Assembly (NCBI GenBank): GCA_963821095.1
Contig: CAWGCJ010000018.1
Coordinates: forward strand, 69,306-133,305
DNA: 64,000 nucleotides
Origin: CAVPHV01 sp963821095
GTDB lineage: Bacteria; Actinomycetota; Acidimicrobiia; Spongiisociales; UBA5794
Direction: 5' to 3'
The notes beneath the pieces are model-generated. The model was not told the origin of the DNA, ran no database searches, and worked only from the letters and a program-made list of their open reading frames with translations. Within the stretch, counting starts at the first letter, position 1. Each line of letters starts with the position of its first letter. Positions 8,170 through 17,184 of this stretch are shown here, piece after piece. Made by a program: the position numbers and the translations under genes.

Positions 8170-11100
8170 CTAGTTCGCTGATCCGGGTGGCTCAAGCATT
8201 GATTCGGGCACGAACGCACGCACGTGTCCGACCTCGGCGGAGCGAGCGAAGATCGCGGCGCTGGTGGCACGATCGAGTTGGAGGCCCGATCGCCTTTCGG
8301 ATATTCCGTCTGAAAAGACGACCTCGATAGCCGGTTCGCCCGCCGTCACCGCAACGATCAGCGGCACCTCACAAAGCGTCGCACCAAGCGAGCCCGCCGG
8401 CAGCTCGATCGTCCTCATCGGCCCGTCGCCGTCGAGCACCTGCCAGACCTCGGTCCGGTCGAGGAGCTCGCCGGGACGCAAGAGCACCGGATCGAATGAG
8501 ATCTCACCGTCGTCGACCCGGATGCCCACCTCGAGCGGCCTGGTCAGCAGTTCCTCCTTCACCTGACCGGTCATGCCGGGTTGCTGAGCGCCGGCGTGTG
8601 CCGGGGTGTGCGAGTAGGGGTCGGTGGGGAAGGCTCCGTACTCGCCCGCCGTCTTGTTGAATCCCAGCCCGGCACGAACCCGCCAGTAGCCGTCGATGAG
8701 ACGGCCCACGGTTTCCGGCGCTGCGTCCTCATCGCTGGCTTCGAGGACCGATTCCTGCACGGCGACAAGGAGCTTTGCCACCATGTGCCAGTAGATCGAA
8801 CCGATCCCTTCGTATCCATACATCGACCCGGAACGGCCCGTGAAGGCGTGGTGGCAGAACACCCGCTCGTAGACCTCGAGAACCGCGCCACGATGCGTCG
8901 TCACGAGATCGCTCCACTGGTCGTCGGCGGCGAGACGCTCGAGTGCCGCCACCAGGTCACCCTGATTGGTCAGGTCGGCGGTAAATCGGTATCGCCCGCC
9001 GGCATCGACGGTGACGATGGAACGATCGCCCGCTTCGACGAGGGCGGCGAGGAGCGGACTCGCGTCGACGTCACCATCGGCAACGATCCCCTTGTCGAGG
9101 AAGGAAGGCAGGGTCCGGGCCGGGTAGAGCATGAAGCTGCGTTGATCGGGCCGGTACATCGCGCTGGCGAAGAGGGCATCGATGACGTCGGCCCGCTCCT
9201 CGGCCGACAGGACGCCGGCACTGAGCACGTTGACCTGGCCTTCGAGCATCTCGTGGAGCGGCTCGAGGCGAGCGCTCGACCCATCGGGCGTGAAGTGGAT
9301 GAGGTTGTACGAGTGATATAGCCCGTCGTCGCGGCGGTTCCGGCGGATTGTGTCGTCGAGATGCTCGATTGCGGTTTCGCAGAGATCCGCGATCCGGCTG
9401 AGATCCACCGGTGCCGTCCCTGAGAACCCCGACGCGTACACCCGAGAGCGATACTCAAAGAACGCCCACCCGAGCTCGTCCATGAGATTCTTGCGTTGCC
9501 GGTCGTCGGCGCCGATACCGACGAGTCCGAGGTTGCCGCGCAGTACACCCGTGATCGCCGCCAGCCAGTCGGACACCTCGATCGACATCTGCACCTCGTC
9601 GAGCCCGGCGGCAGCGATGATCCGCTGCAGCCGGTCGAGGTACCGGCGCAGCTGGTACAGCGTGACCATCGAGAGCCCGTACCCGACGAGGGCATTGTTG
9701 GCGTCGTTCCACTCCGGCCGCTGGGTGTTCATCCAGATGCCGCCGCCGGGAACGTAGTTGGACAACTTCGCCAGCGCCGGAACGAGGAGCTTCTCCATCA
9801 GCGTCACGAGGTAGACATTGCGGTCCCGGCTCCACAGCAGCCGGCCGTCGCCTCCGACCTCATCCACCCGGGCGGCCGACCGGTTGGCGGCATCGACGTC
9901 GTAGCGGATCGTCGCTTTCGGGTCGCGCACCATCTCGTCGTACGGAGCGATCCGGTACGGAACGTCGGCGTAGGAGAACCACGCCTCACCCAGCAGCCGG
10001 TCGAGCTCTCCAGGAAGGAACCGCTCCGTTGCCTCGAGAAGGCGCAACAGGTAGACAATTTGGTGATCGCCCCAATACCCGATGTTGCTCCACGGATCAT
10101 CGGGATCGGGCGCCTCCCAGTCGATCCCGTCCCGGGTGATCCGGTACGGGTTGAAGCCGTCTGGAGTAGACGCGTTGACGAACACGGAGACCACACCCGG
10201 CAGGTAGTGCGGGAAGCTCAAACACAGGGCCTCCCAGTTCTGGAAGATGTCACGCCAGTTACCTTCGTAGTAGAGCGATGGCCGGCCGGACTCATCTCGC
10301 ACGGAAATGGAGAACGCATTCCACGGACGGCTCGGATCGCCGTGGCGGCGAGAGAATCCGAACGGCAGGTACTCGAGCCCGAGTCGCATGAGCTGGGCAT
10401 CCCGGGTCGCTGCGATCGCCTCGAGGAGTGCCTCTCGGCCCATCTCCGCCGGCTGCCCATCGAACCACGGTCGCTGTAGATTCACCACATGGCGATTGCG
10501 GTTGGCCACGAAGGCGGCGAAGTCGGCCATGTCAATCGTGTACGCCGTCATAGGGATGCCGCCGCGCATCACGTTGTAGGTGACGTTGGCGAACTGGTGG
10601 GCGGTGGCGACCCGGTCCCCGGTGCGCTGGAGGGCGTCGCTTCGGCCCATGATCCGCACGAGGGCATCCGTCCCAGCTGCGACTGAGAAGTCGATCTCTC
10701 CGGCCGGGCTCTGCGAAGAGCGCAGGAAGCGATCCAGCTCGGTCACACTCACTTGATCGCGTGCCACGTCGGCGACGATGTACCACGTGATCGTCTCACC
10801 GGGTGGAATCTCGAGGCGGCCGGTGACCAGGTAGGCGCCGGGCCGGCCGGTCACCAGGTCCGTCGGAGGCACGGCGGCGCCGGCTTCGAAGTCGGCCACC
10901 GCCTCCGGGCTGAGCGTGACCGCGCCATCGAACCCGGCCGACCACACGATGCTCGCCCGCAGCGACTCGGCCGGTTCCGGCCGGTCCACGACCCGCGCCT
11001 CGAGCGTGTAGACGGCGAGCCGGTCGCCGTCGATGAGCTCGCTGCGCTTGTAGGCGTTGGTGAGGTTGCTCATCTGCGTGTACAGCGTCGGAGAGAGCCC

Positions 11101-11634
11101 GTGCGGCAGCACGTTGAGTAGGCCGTCGATGAGTTCCACCCGAACGGGACGATGACCGGTGTTTGCCAGCGAGGCCGTGCGCACGAATCCGAATCGCTCG
11201 CTGCTCGCCCACCGGTAGCGGAAGACCAGGTCGAGCCCCCTGTGAACCTCTTCAAACAGGACCTGGTTGCCGACCACCGACTTGTAGAGGTGGCGCCGGA
11301 CCCCGTCCCGAGCCGCGGCCCGGAACGGGCGCCAGAGCTCGGAACCGTCTGCGCTGATGCTCCGGACCGCCGTCACGGGTCCCGTGACTCCGGCCGCCTG
11401 GTGGAGGCGATCGTCGGTCTCGTAGGGGAACAGCGCCGACGCAGCGCTTCCTCGGCCGGCGGTGAGCGCCCCGCGGCTCGACACGAACATCCAGTGATCG
11501 GAGTCCGAGACGATGCTCATCAGGAACGGCGCCATTTGGTCGACGTCGGGAATCAGATAGAAACCCTCGCCATCGATTTCTACGAAGCCTTCGGTGACCT
11601 CGGATCCAATCGTCAGCGTCGTTGTCCCTATCAC
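8170..11634 (-). CDS. Large uncharacterised, probably carbohydrate-active protein (alpha/alpha-toroid-like)
   Basis: The 1154-residue product has no signal peptide, so it should act in the cytoplasm. The N-terminal 300 residues look beta-rich. The long central and C-terminal parts are helical with strongly aromatic motifs, such as YYEGNWRDIFQNWEAL, NIGYWGDHQIVYLLRLLE, TQRPEWNDANNALVG and GSMYGYEGIGSIYWHM. A beta-sandwich followed by an (alpha/alpha)6 barrel is the layout of GH94-type phosphorylases and related glycosidases, but I cannot place it in a numbered family. It is last in the operon, 18 bases after the GH3 gene, so it may process imported beta-gluco-oligosaccharides. Confidence 0.6.
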   Translation of the reverse strand: MIGTTTLTIGSEVTEGFVEIDGEGFYLIPDVDQMAPFLMSIVSDSDHWMFVSSRGALTAGRGSAASALFPYETDDRLHQAAGVTGPVTAVRSISADGSELWRPFRAAARDGVRRHLYKSVVGNQVLFEEVHRGLDLVFRYRWASSERFGFVRTASLANTGHRPVRVELIDGLLNVLPHGLSPTLYTQMSNLTNAYKRSELIDGDRLAVYTLEARVVDRPEPAESLRASIVWSAGFDGAVTLSPEAVADFEAGAAVPPTDLVTGRPGAYLVTGRLEIPPGETITWYIVADVARDQVSVTELDRFLRSSQSPAGEIDFSVAAGTDALVRIMGRSDALQRTGDRVATAHQFANVTYNVMRGGIPMTAYTIDMADFAAFVANRNRHVVNLQRPWFDGQPAEMGREALLEAIAATRDAQLMRLGLEYLPFGFSRRHGDPSRPWNAFSISVRDESGRPSLYYEGNWRDIFQNWEALCLSFPHYLPGVVSVFVNASTPDGFNPYRITRDGIDWEAPDPDDPWSNIGYWGDHQIVYLLRLLEATERFLPGELDRLLGEAWFSYADVPYRIAPYDEMVRDPKATIRYDVDAANRSAARVDEVGGDGRLLWSRDRNVYLVTLMEKLLVPALAKLSNYVPGGGIWMNTQRPEWNDANNALVGYGLSMVTLYQLRRYLDRLQRIIAAAGLDEVQMSIEVSDWLAAITGVLRGNLGLVGIGADDRQRKNLMDELGWAFFEYRSRVYASGFSGTAPVDLSRIADLCETAIEHLDDTIRRNRRDDGLYHSYNLIHFTPDGSSARLEPLHEMLEGQVNVLSAGVLSAEERADVIDALFASAMYRPDQRSFMLYPARTLPSFLDKGIVADGDVDASPLLAALVEAGDRSIVTVDAGGRYRFTADLTNQGDLVAALERLAADDQWSDLVTTHRGAVLEVYERVFCHHAFTGRSGSMYGYEGIGSIYWHMVAKLLVAVQESVLEASDEDAAPETVGRLIDGYWRVRAGLGFNKTAGEYGAFPTDPYSHTPAHAGAQQPGMTGQVKEELLTRPLEVGIRVDDGEISFDPVLLRPGELLDRTEVWQVLDGDGPMRTIELPAGSLGATLCEVPLIVAVTAGEPAIEVVFSDGISERRSGLQLDRATSAAIFARSAEVGHVRAFVPESMLEPPGSAN

Positions 11635-11652
11635 CGTGACTCCTTGCTCATC

Positions 11653-13464
11653 TCACGTTCCTCCGGTTTCGATAGCCGCAGGGAAAGCGTCCCTGCCCCG
11701 TACGTCGGCGGTCGCCGTAGACCGGAGCCCGTGACCGATGGGATAACGCGGCACTGCCTGCGGGTCGCCAAGGTCAGCCGCCGCGGCGGGCCACGGTTGC
11801 GGCAGGACGCCTTCGAACTGATAGTGGCCGAACAGCAATCCGGGGAGTTCGGTGGCCTCCGTCCCGGGAAGCCAGGCGGCGACGACGGCGTCGGACCGAT
11901 CCATGAGGTCGGACACCAGGACCGGCCGCCCCGAGTAGATCACGAGGATGAGGGTGTCGCACCGTTCTCGCATCTTGGCGAACACCGCACGGTCGTCGTC
12001 GCTCACCCCGGGCACGGCTCGATCGCCGGGGCCCTCGGCGTAGGGCGGCTCGGATACGCACACGACACCGACGCCACCAGGCGGCCTATCGGGAAACTGC
12101 CCGGTCGCGTCGTAGGCAACCTCGCAGTCGAGTGTCCGGTGGAACGCTTCGACGAGGGTCGTGCCCGGCGTGGTCGCGCCGGTTCCACCCTGCCAGCCCA
12201 CGGTCCATCCGCCGCACTGGAGGCCGATGTCGGCGGCGGCGCGACCGGCTAGTTCGATGGGATCCGCTCCGGGACGGAGCGGCAGACCGCCGCGGTTCTC
12301 GAGCAGCACGGCACTCCGACGGGCAGCCTCGGCGGCGAGAGCCCGATGGTCCGAGGAACCAACGCTGCTCAGCGGTGGCGCGTCGGCGACATCCCCCCGA
12401 TCGAGACCGAGTGCTTCTTTGGCTCGGAGGATGCGGCGGACGGCGTCGTCGATCCGGGCCACCGCAATGTCCCCGTCCGCAACGGCCACCTCCATCGCAG
12501 CGATGAACTGCCGCCAGTCGATCGGCACCATCACCATATCGACTCCGGCATTGATCGCAGCAACGACGCTGCGTCGATAGTCGGGGTCGATCTGGTCGAC
12601 CCCCATCCAATCGGAGATGACGAACCCGGGGAATGCGAACTCGTTCTTGAGGATCTCGGTCAACAGATAACGGTGTCCGTGGAGCTTGGCGCCGTTCCAC
12701 GAGGAGTACGACGCCATCACGCTCAGAGCGCCGGCCGCAACCGCGGCTGCATACGGCGGGAGGTGGACGGCGCGCAGCTCCTCCTCGGAAGCACGGAAAT
12801 CGCCTTGGTCGATTCGCCATTCGTCGCCCCACGGGTCCCACCATGAGGTCCAGGGCGGATTGCCGACGCTGTCCCAAGTCGTGCCGCCATCGCCGACGAA
12901 GTGTTTGGGGCACGCCAGCACGGCTGCTGCGCCATCCTCGTCGTGTTGGAGCCCTTCCACGAGCGCAGCGCCGAGCGAGGACACCAGACCCGGGTCGCGC
13001 CCGAAGCCCTCGTTGGTGCGGCCCCATCGGATGTCCTGCGGTACGGCAACGCAGGGTGAGAACGCCCACCGCACCCCGGTCGCCAGCATCTCCGTGGCCG
13101 TTGCCTGCCCGATGCGGCGCACGAGGTCGGCGTCGCCGGCCGCGCCGAGGCCGATGTTGTGGGGATAGACCGTGGCACCGCGCACGTTGCTGTGACCGTG
13201 GACCGCGTCGACCCCGTAGATGAGCGGAATACCACAACGTGAACCTGCCGCCCCCTCGGTGAAGGACCCGACCATGTCCGCCCACACTTGCGGCGCATTC
13301 GGCGACGGGTTGCCGTTGCCGCCACTCAGGACCGATCCGATGGCATGATCGGCGACCTCAGGCGGCGTGATGCTGTCGTTGGACACCTGGGTCATCTGCC
13401 CGATCTTCTCGGACATGGTCATCTTGCCGAGCGCATGCTCGACCCAGGCCTCGTTGTGCTTCAT
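11653..13464 (-). CDS. GH3 beta-glucosidase, cytoplasmic
   Basis: This 603-residue protein shows the GH3 N-terminal barrel motif ACPKHFVGDGG (Lys187-His188) and the nucleophile signature FVISDWMGVDQ (Asp285). A second alpha/beta domain (residues about 380-590) includes LLENRGGLPL, also typical of GH3. The fibronectin-III tail of larger GH3 enzymes is missing. No signal peptide is seen, so it should cleave short beta-glucans, cellobiose or laminaribiose, after uptake. It lies between the large GH16 gene and the 1154-residue gene in the CebR-like locus. Confidence 0.92.
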   Translation of the reverse strand: MKHNEAWVEHALGKMTMSEKIGQMTQVSNDSITPPEVADHAIGSVLSGGNGNPSPNAPQVWADMVGSFTEGAAGSRCGIPLIYGVDAVHGHSNVRGATVYPHNIGLGAAGDADLVRRIGQATATEMLATGVRWAFSPCVAVPQDIRWGRTNEGFGRDPGLVSSLGAALVEGLQHDEDGAAAVLACPKHFVGDGGTTWDSVGNPPWTSWWDPWGDEWRIDQGDFRASEEELRAVHLPPYAAAVAAGALSVMASYSSWNGAKLHGHRYLLTEILKNEFAFPGFVISDWMGVDQIDPDYRRSVVAAINAGVDMVMVPIDWRQFIAAMEVAVADGDIAVARIDDAVRRILRAKEALGLDRGDVADAPPLSSVGSSDHRALAAEAARRSAVLLENRGGLPLRPGADPIELAGRAAADIGLQCGGWTVGWQGGTGATTPGTTLVEAFHRTLDCEVAYDATGQFPDRPPGGVGVVCVSEPPYAEGPGDRAVPGVSDDDRAVFAKMRERCDTLILVIYSGRPVLVSDLMDRSDAVVAAWLPGTEATELPGLLFGHYQFEGVLPQPWPAAAADLGDPQAVPRYPIGHGLRSTATADVRGRDAFPAAIETGGT

Positions 13465-13492
13465 CTATTGGCTGCTCCAGGCGGGGGGACGG

Positions 13493-13531
13493 AAGGCTCC
13501 GGCCGGGCTTCGAACACCCGGCCGGAGCCTT
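13493..13531 (-). terminator. Strong intercistronic hairpin between GH16 and GH3 genes
   Basis: The arms AAGGCTCCGGCCGGG (13493-13507) and CCCGGCCGGAGCCTT (13517-13531) pair perfectly over 15 bp around a 9-base loop. It follows the GH16 stop at 13550. Without a T-tract it may act as a partial terminator or an mRNA-stabilising element inside the operon. Confidence 0.6.
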
Positions 13532-13549
13532 TGGAGGAGACTGATCGGT

Positions 13550-15817
13550 CTAGGGCACGAACTCGAACGCTCCCACATCGCAGGCCGCATCCCTGCTGAC
13601 GCCGCGCTGATCGGTTGCCGGGCACACGCCGATCGCAGCGTCGATGGCCGGGCTGCCGACGAGCAACGCATGCGTCAGGGTCGGCCCGCCGTTGTCGGCG
13701 AGCACGTCAACCAATGCTCCACCGGGGCCGACGTCCTGGTCGCTGCCGATCAGCGAGCAAGACGGGTCGGTGGTGACGTTCCCGCCGAGCGAGGTGAGCA
13801 CGGCGGCACCGCCGCCCTCGATCTGGCAGTTGTAGGTGCCGTTGTCGGCGATGATGTTGTCGGCGATCGAGACGCTCACAGGAGCGCCGAAGGTTGCCAC
13901 CATCAATCCGCCGGCGGTACCGCCGGGGGCGTTGTTCCCGACGATCGTGCTGTTGGAGATCGTCACGGCGCCGTCGGTGAGGAACATCGCACCGCCGTGC
14001 CACGCGGTCGACGTGTTGCCACTGAACGTGCTGTTGATCACGTTGGTGGTACCCAGCGACCGTAGACCACCGGCCACGTCGCCGCCGACGTTACCGCTGA
14101 CGGTGCTCCGCGTGATGTTGATCGTGCTGTTGAAGAACCCGTAGATACCTCCACCCGGCTGTGCGACGGTGGCGTTGTCGCTGACCGTCGAGTCGGTCAG
14201 GTTCAACACTGCGCCGTCACCGTTGTAGATGCCGCCGCCGCCCAGCTCGAAACTGGTGCCGGTGCTGTTCTCCAAGTTGTCCGTCACCGCCACCCGGTCG
14301 AGGCTGAGCTCGCCGAAATTGAGGATGCCGCCACCCTGCGGCGCGGCGACGCCGTCTCGGACAACGAGGTCATTCATGGCGACCACTGCGCCCGCCTGGA
14401 CTTCGAGGACACGTGACGCGCCACCCGCGCTGATCGTCACCGGGGCCGCAGCCGAGGCGTCGACCGTGACCGAGCCGTCGACGGTGAGCTGCCCGGAAGA
14501 CAGCGTCAGGGTCCCCCCGGCCAATTCGGGATCGAACGTGATCGTTCCACCCTCAGCGATCAGCGACAACGCCTCACGCAGCGACCCGGGCCCACTGTCG
14601 TCGAGGTTGGTCACCACCAACTCGGTCGGCGGCGGGGTCGGAACCCGCTGAACGAAGTCGAACCGGGCCTCACCGTTGGCCGTGCCATTGGGGAACGCCA
14701 AGCCATAGCCCCACACCTCGTCGAGGCCGAGCCCGTCGTTTGGAGCGCCGGCCGGCTGGACCGCGCTGCGGGCGAACGCCGTCATCGGGATCGACACCTG
14801 CTGCCAACCGGCGACAGAGTCGGTGAACGTCGTCTCGAACCGCTCGGCAGTGTCGGGACCCTGATACACCCGGACGTAGTCGACCAGGTACTCCTGCGGG
14901 TACTTGTTCGCCGGGTCGATGGCGCCACCGAAGTTGCCGCCGATCGCGAAATTGAGAAGCAGGAAGAAGGGCTTCTCGAAGACCCACGGACCCGGCACGT
15001 CGGACGGCTCGGCCTGGTGGTACTGGATGCCATCGACGTACCAGGTGATCAGGTTCGGCTCCCACTCGACTGTGAAGGTGTGATAGTCGTTGTAGACCGG
15101 TGCGCCGAAGTCGAATACGTTGCCGAAGCTACCGCCACCGTTGTATCCGGGGCCATGGATCGTCCCGAAGATCTCGTTCGGAAGCCGGCTCACATACTCC
15201 ATGACGTCGATCTCTCCGGCACCGGGCCACGGGTTGTAGGTGATGTCGGTGCCGAGGCTCCAGAACGCCGGCCACAGTCCGTTGCCGCCGGTCGGGACCT
15301 GCAACCTCGACTCGATTCGTCCGTAGGCGAACTCCGCCTTGTTCTGGGTGATCAGGCGGGCCGACTCGAATTCGCACGGGCCGTAGTAGCACTCTTGCGA
15401 TCCGTCGGCCTCGTCGAGGGTGATCACGAGGTTGCCGTTGCCGTCGGTCGCCGCGTTGGCAGGATCGTCGGTGTAGTACTGCAGCTCCTCGTTGCCCCAC
15501 CCGTTCTTGCCGTCGGGCGTGGTATCACCGATCTCGTAGGCCCAGTTCGCCGGGTTCGGCGGGGTACCCGCCGGCTCGTCGAACTCGTCGGCCCACGCCA
15601 GTGACCAGCCCGAAGGACCAGGATCCGGGGCGCGATTGTCCTTCAGCGTGACGGTGATCTCCTCACCACCGCCGGCGCCGTTGAACCAGAAGTCGAGTCT
15701 CTCAGTCCCGGTCCAGTCCTGCCCGAGCGGGAAGTCGCGGATCGAGAGCTGCATCCGAGCCGCCGGCCGTGATGGCCTGGCCGTCGAAGGTGGCTCCGTT
15801 GAACGGCACCGCCTCAC
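13550..15817 (-). CDS. GH16 catalytic part with CBM11-like module and CSLREA/beta-helix tail
   Basis: The piece carries a GH16 catalytic domain with the active-site signature GEIDVMEYVS (two Glu and one Asp as expected) and WPAFWSLGTD upstream. These are typical of laminarinase-like endo-beta-1,3-glucanases. After GH16 comes a module with GWQQVSIPMTAF and GAPNDGLGLDEVWGYGL, like those in the upstream pieces. Then comes a CSLREA-like domain (VTNLDDSGPGSLREALS) and Asn/Thr-rich beta-helix repeats ending DQRGVSRDAACDVGAFEF. The region before MQLSIRDF (about 15754) is probably out of frame. It has no signal peptide of its own; that lies in the fragment starting at 17881. Confidence 0.75.
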   Translation of the reverse strand: MRRCRSTEPPSTARPSRPAARMQLSIRDFPLGQDWTGTERLDFWFNGAGGGEEITVTLKDNRAPDPGPSGWSLAWADEFDEPAGTPPNPANWAYEIGDTTPDGKNGWGNEELQYYTDDPANAATDGNGNLVITLDEADGSQECYYGPCEFESARLITQNKAEFAYGRIESRLQVPTGGNGLWPAFWSLGTDITYNPWPGAGEIDVMEYVSRLPNEIFGTIHGPGYNGGGSFGNVFDFGAPVYNDYHTFTVEWEPNLITWYVDGIQYHQAEPSDVPGPWVFEKPFFLLLNFAIGGNFGGAIDPANKYPQEYLVDYVRVYQGPDTAERFETTFTDSVAGWQQVSIPMTAFARSAVQPAGAPNDGLGLDEVWGYGLAFPNGTANGEARFDFVQRVPTPPPTELVVTNLDDSGPGSLREALSLIAEGGTITFDPELAGGTLTLSSGQLTVDGSVTVDASAAAPVTISAGGASRVLEVQAGAVVAMNDLVVRDGVAAPQGGGILNFGELSLDRVAVTDNLENSTGTSFELGGGGIYNGDGAVLNLTDSTVSDNATVAQPGGGIYGFFNSTINITRSTVSGNVGGDVAGGLRSLGTTNVINSTFSGNTSTAWHGGAMFLTDGAVTISNSTIVGNNAPGGTAGGLMVATFGAPVSVSIADNIIADNGTYNCQIEGGGAAVLTSLGGNVTTDPSCSLIGSDQDVGPGGALVDVLADNGGPTLTHALLVGSPAIDAAIGVCPATDQRGVSRDAACDVGAFEFVP

Positions 15818-17184
15818 CGCACGGCACGCCGATTTCCCTGACTGCGGAAGTGGAAGACGAGGTCGATGTCACCATCGTCGTCGACGTCCTCCTCATGCCG
15901 CTTGGCCACACCCGTCTTCTTGTCCACGTGGGTCTCCGACGCGTCACCGAGGGTGACTGTCGTGTGGTCGACCGTCGTGGCGTCGAAGCTCGGCGTGCTC
16001 AGCAGGTGTACTGGCACGACGCCTTTGCCCTGGTTGCAGACGTTGCCTTGCACATCGATCTCGACGCTGCGCGGAACCGTCGCCACGCCAACGTTCTCAA
16101 CCGGGTCCTGGCCTGGACGCGCGTCGGCATCGCTGCTCTCGGTCCGAACCGCCTCGAGCGCGGCCGGCCCCTCGGTATCCCACAGGAACGCCCCCTGCTC
16201 GAAGTCGTCGAGCAGCTTGGGATCGAACGGGTCGTTGTCGTCGATCAGCACCGAACCCTGGAACAAAGCGCCACGCTCGACATCGACCGGGTTGGTGAGC
16301 CGAATGACGACCTGCAGATCGCCCGTGAACTTGGTGTCGTCGAAGGTCTCCACCGGGAAGAACAGCTCGGTCGGACCGCCGTTGGTGAACGTCAGCGTGC
16401 CCGCTGGTGGGCGTGAAGTCCTCGCCGGGGGCGCGTTGGAGCGCTCAGTGGCGAAGTCGATACTCACCTGGGCCGGGTCATCGGGACCCATCGGACGATT
16501 GAGCTTGACGGCGACGTCGCCGGTTGTGCCCTCCTCGATGAGCGTGTTCTGCTGCGAGAAGTTCACCGCCAGCGCCGGTGGCTCGGCAACGCCGTACACG
16601 CTCACCTCGTCGAAGTAGTAGGTCTTGGGGCCGCCCGTGCCGAGCGTGCCGAGCGCGTAACCGTGCATCTCGAACAGGCCGAGCCCGTCGTTGGGGGCGC
16701 CGTTGCCGATCTCCTTGCGGACGAAGGTGCTGAACGGGAACTCGAGCAACTGCCAACCCGTGAAGTCGTCGACGAACGTCACCGTGAAGCGCTCAGCGTC
16801 GTCGGTCGTCGAGCCGGGGTTACGGTTGTCGAGGATGTCGATGAACATCTGCGTGCCGCTGTTCAAGCCGAACATCCAGAACGAAATACCTTCGCTGGTC
16901 GACCAGTCCTGGGTGACCCAGGTGTCGACGGCAGCGTTCTCGAAGGCGTGGATGTAGCCAGCGAACGAGGACACGTCGACATCCATCTGCATCACGTTGT
17001 TCGGGGTGCCGACGGCGGGGAGCGTCGGCGCCGGCGGCGTCGTCTCGGTCTGCGATCGCAACCGAGCCGTCGCCCTGGAAGGTGTAGAAACCGATTGGCT
17101 CGCCGTCCGGGACCGCGGAGCCGAACGGGAGGCCGTTCTCGAAGTCGTCGATGACCGTGCTGGCGTCGGGCACGATCGGGACAA
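15814..17184 (-). CDS. Middle fragment of the large GH16 protein: CBM11-like and Calx-beta-like domains
   Basis: Meaningful coding in this frame begins near 17050 (TETTPPAPTLPAVGTPNN). It continues through a module with GWQLLEFPFSTF and GNGAPNDGLGLFEMHGYAL, a Calx-beta-like domain (VNFSQQNTLIEEGTTGDVAV ... VLIDDND), and the C-terminal bacterial module VEIDVQGNVCNQGKGVVPVH. The frame is lost after LVFHFR near 15835, where the sequence resumes in another frame as EIGVPCGEAVPFNGATFDG. The N-terminal 40 or so residues of this open frame are out-of-frame translation. It is one fragment of the disrupted gene. Confidence 0.55.
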   Translation of the reverse strand: MSRSCPTPARSSTTSRTASRSAPRSRTASQSVSTPSRATARLRSQTETTPPAPTLPAVGTPNNVMQMDVDVSSFAGYIHAFENAAVDTWVTQDWSTSEGISFWMFGLNSGTQMFIDILDNRNPGSTTDDAERFTVTFVDDFTGWQLLEFPFSTFVRKEIGNGAPNDGLGLFEMHGYALGTLGTGGPKTYYFDEVSVYGVAEPPALAVNFSQQNTLIEEGTTGDVAVKLNRPMGPDDPAQVSIDFATERSNAPPARTSRPPAGTLTFTNGGPTELFFPVETFDDTKFTGDLQVVIRLTNPVDVERGALFQGSVLIDDNDPFDPKLLDDFEQGAFLWDTEGPAALEAVRTESSDADARPGQDPVENVGVATVPRSVEIDVQGNVCNQGKGVVPVHLLSTPSFDATTVDHTTVTLGDASETHVDKKTGVAKRHEEDVDDDGDIDLVFHFRSQGNRRAVR

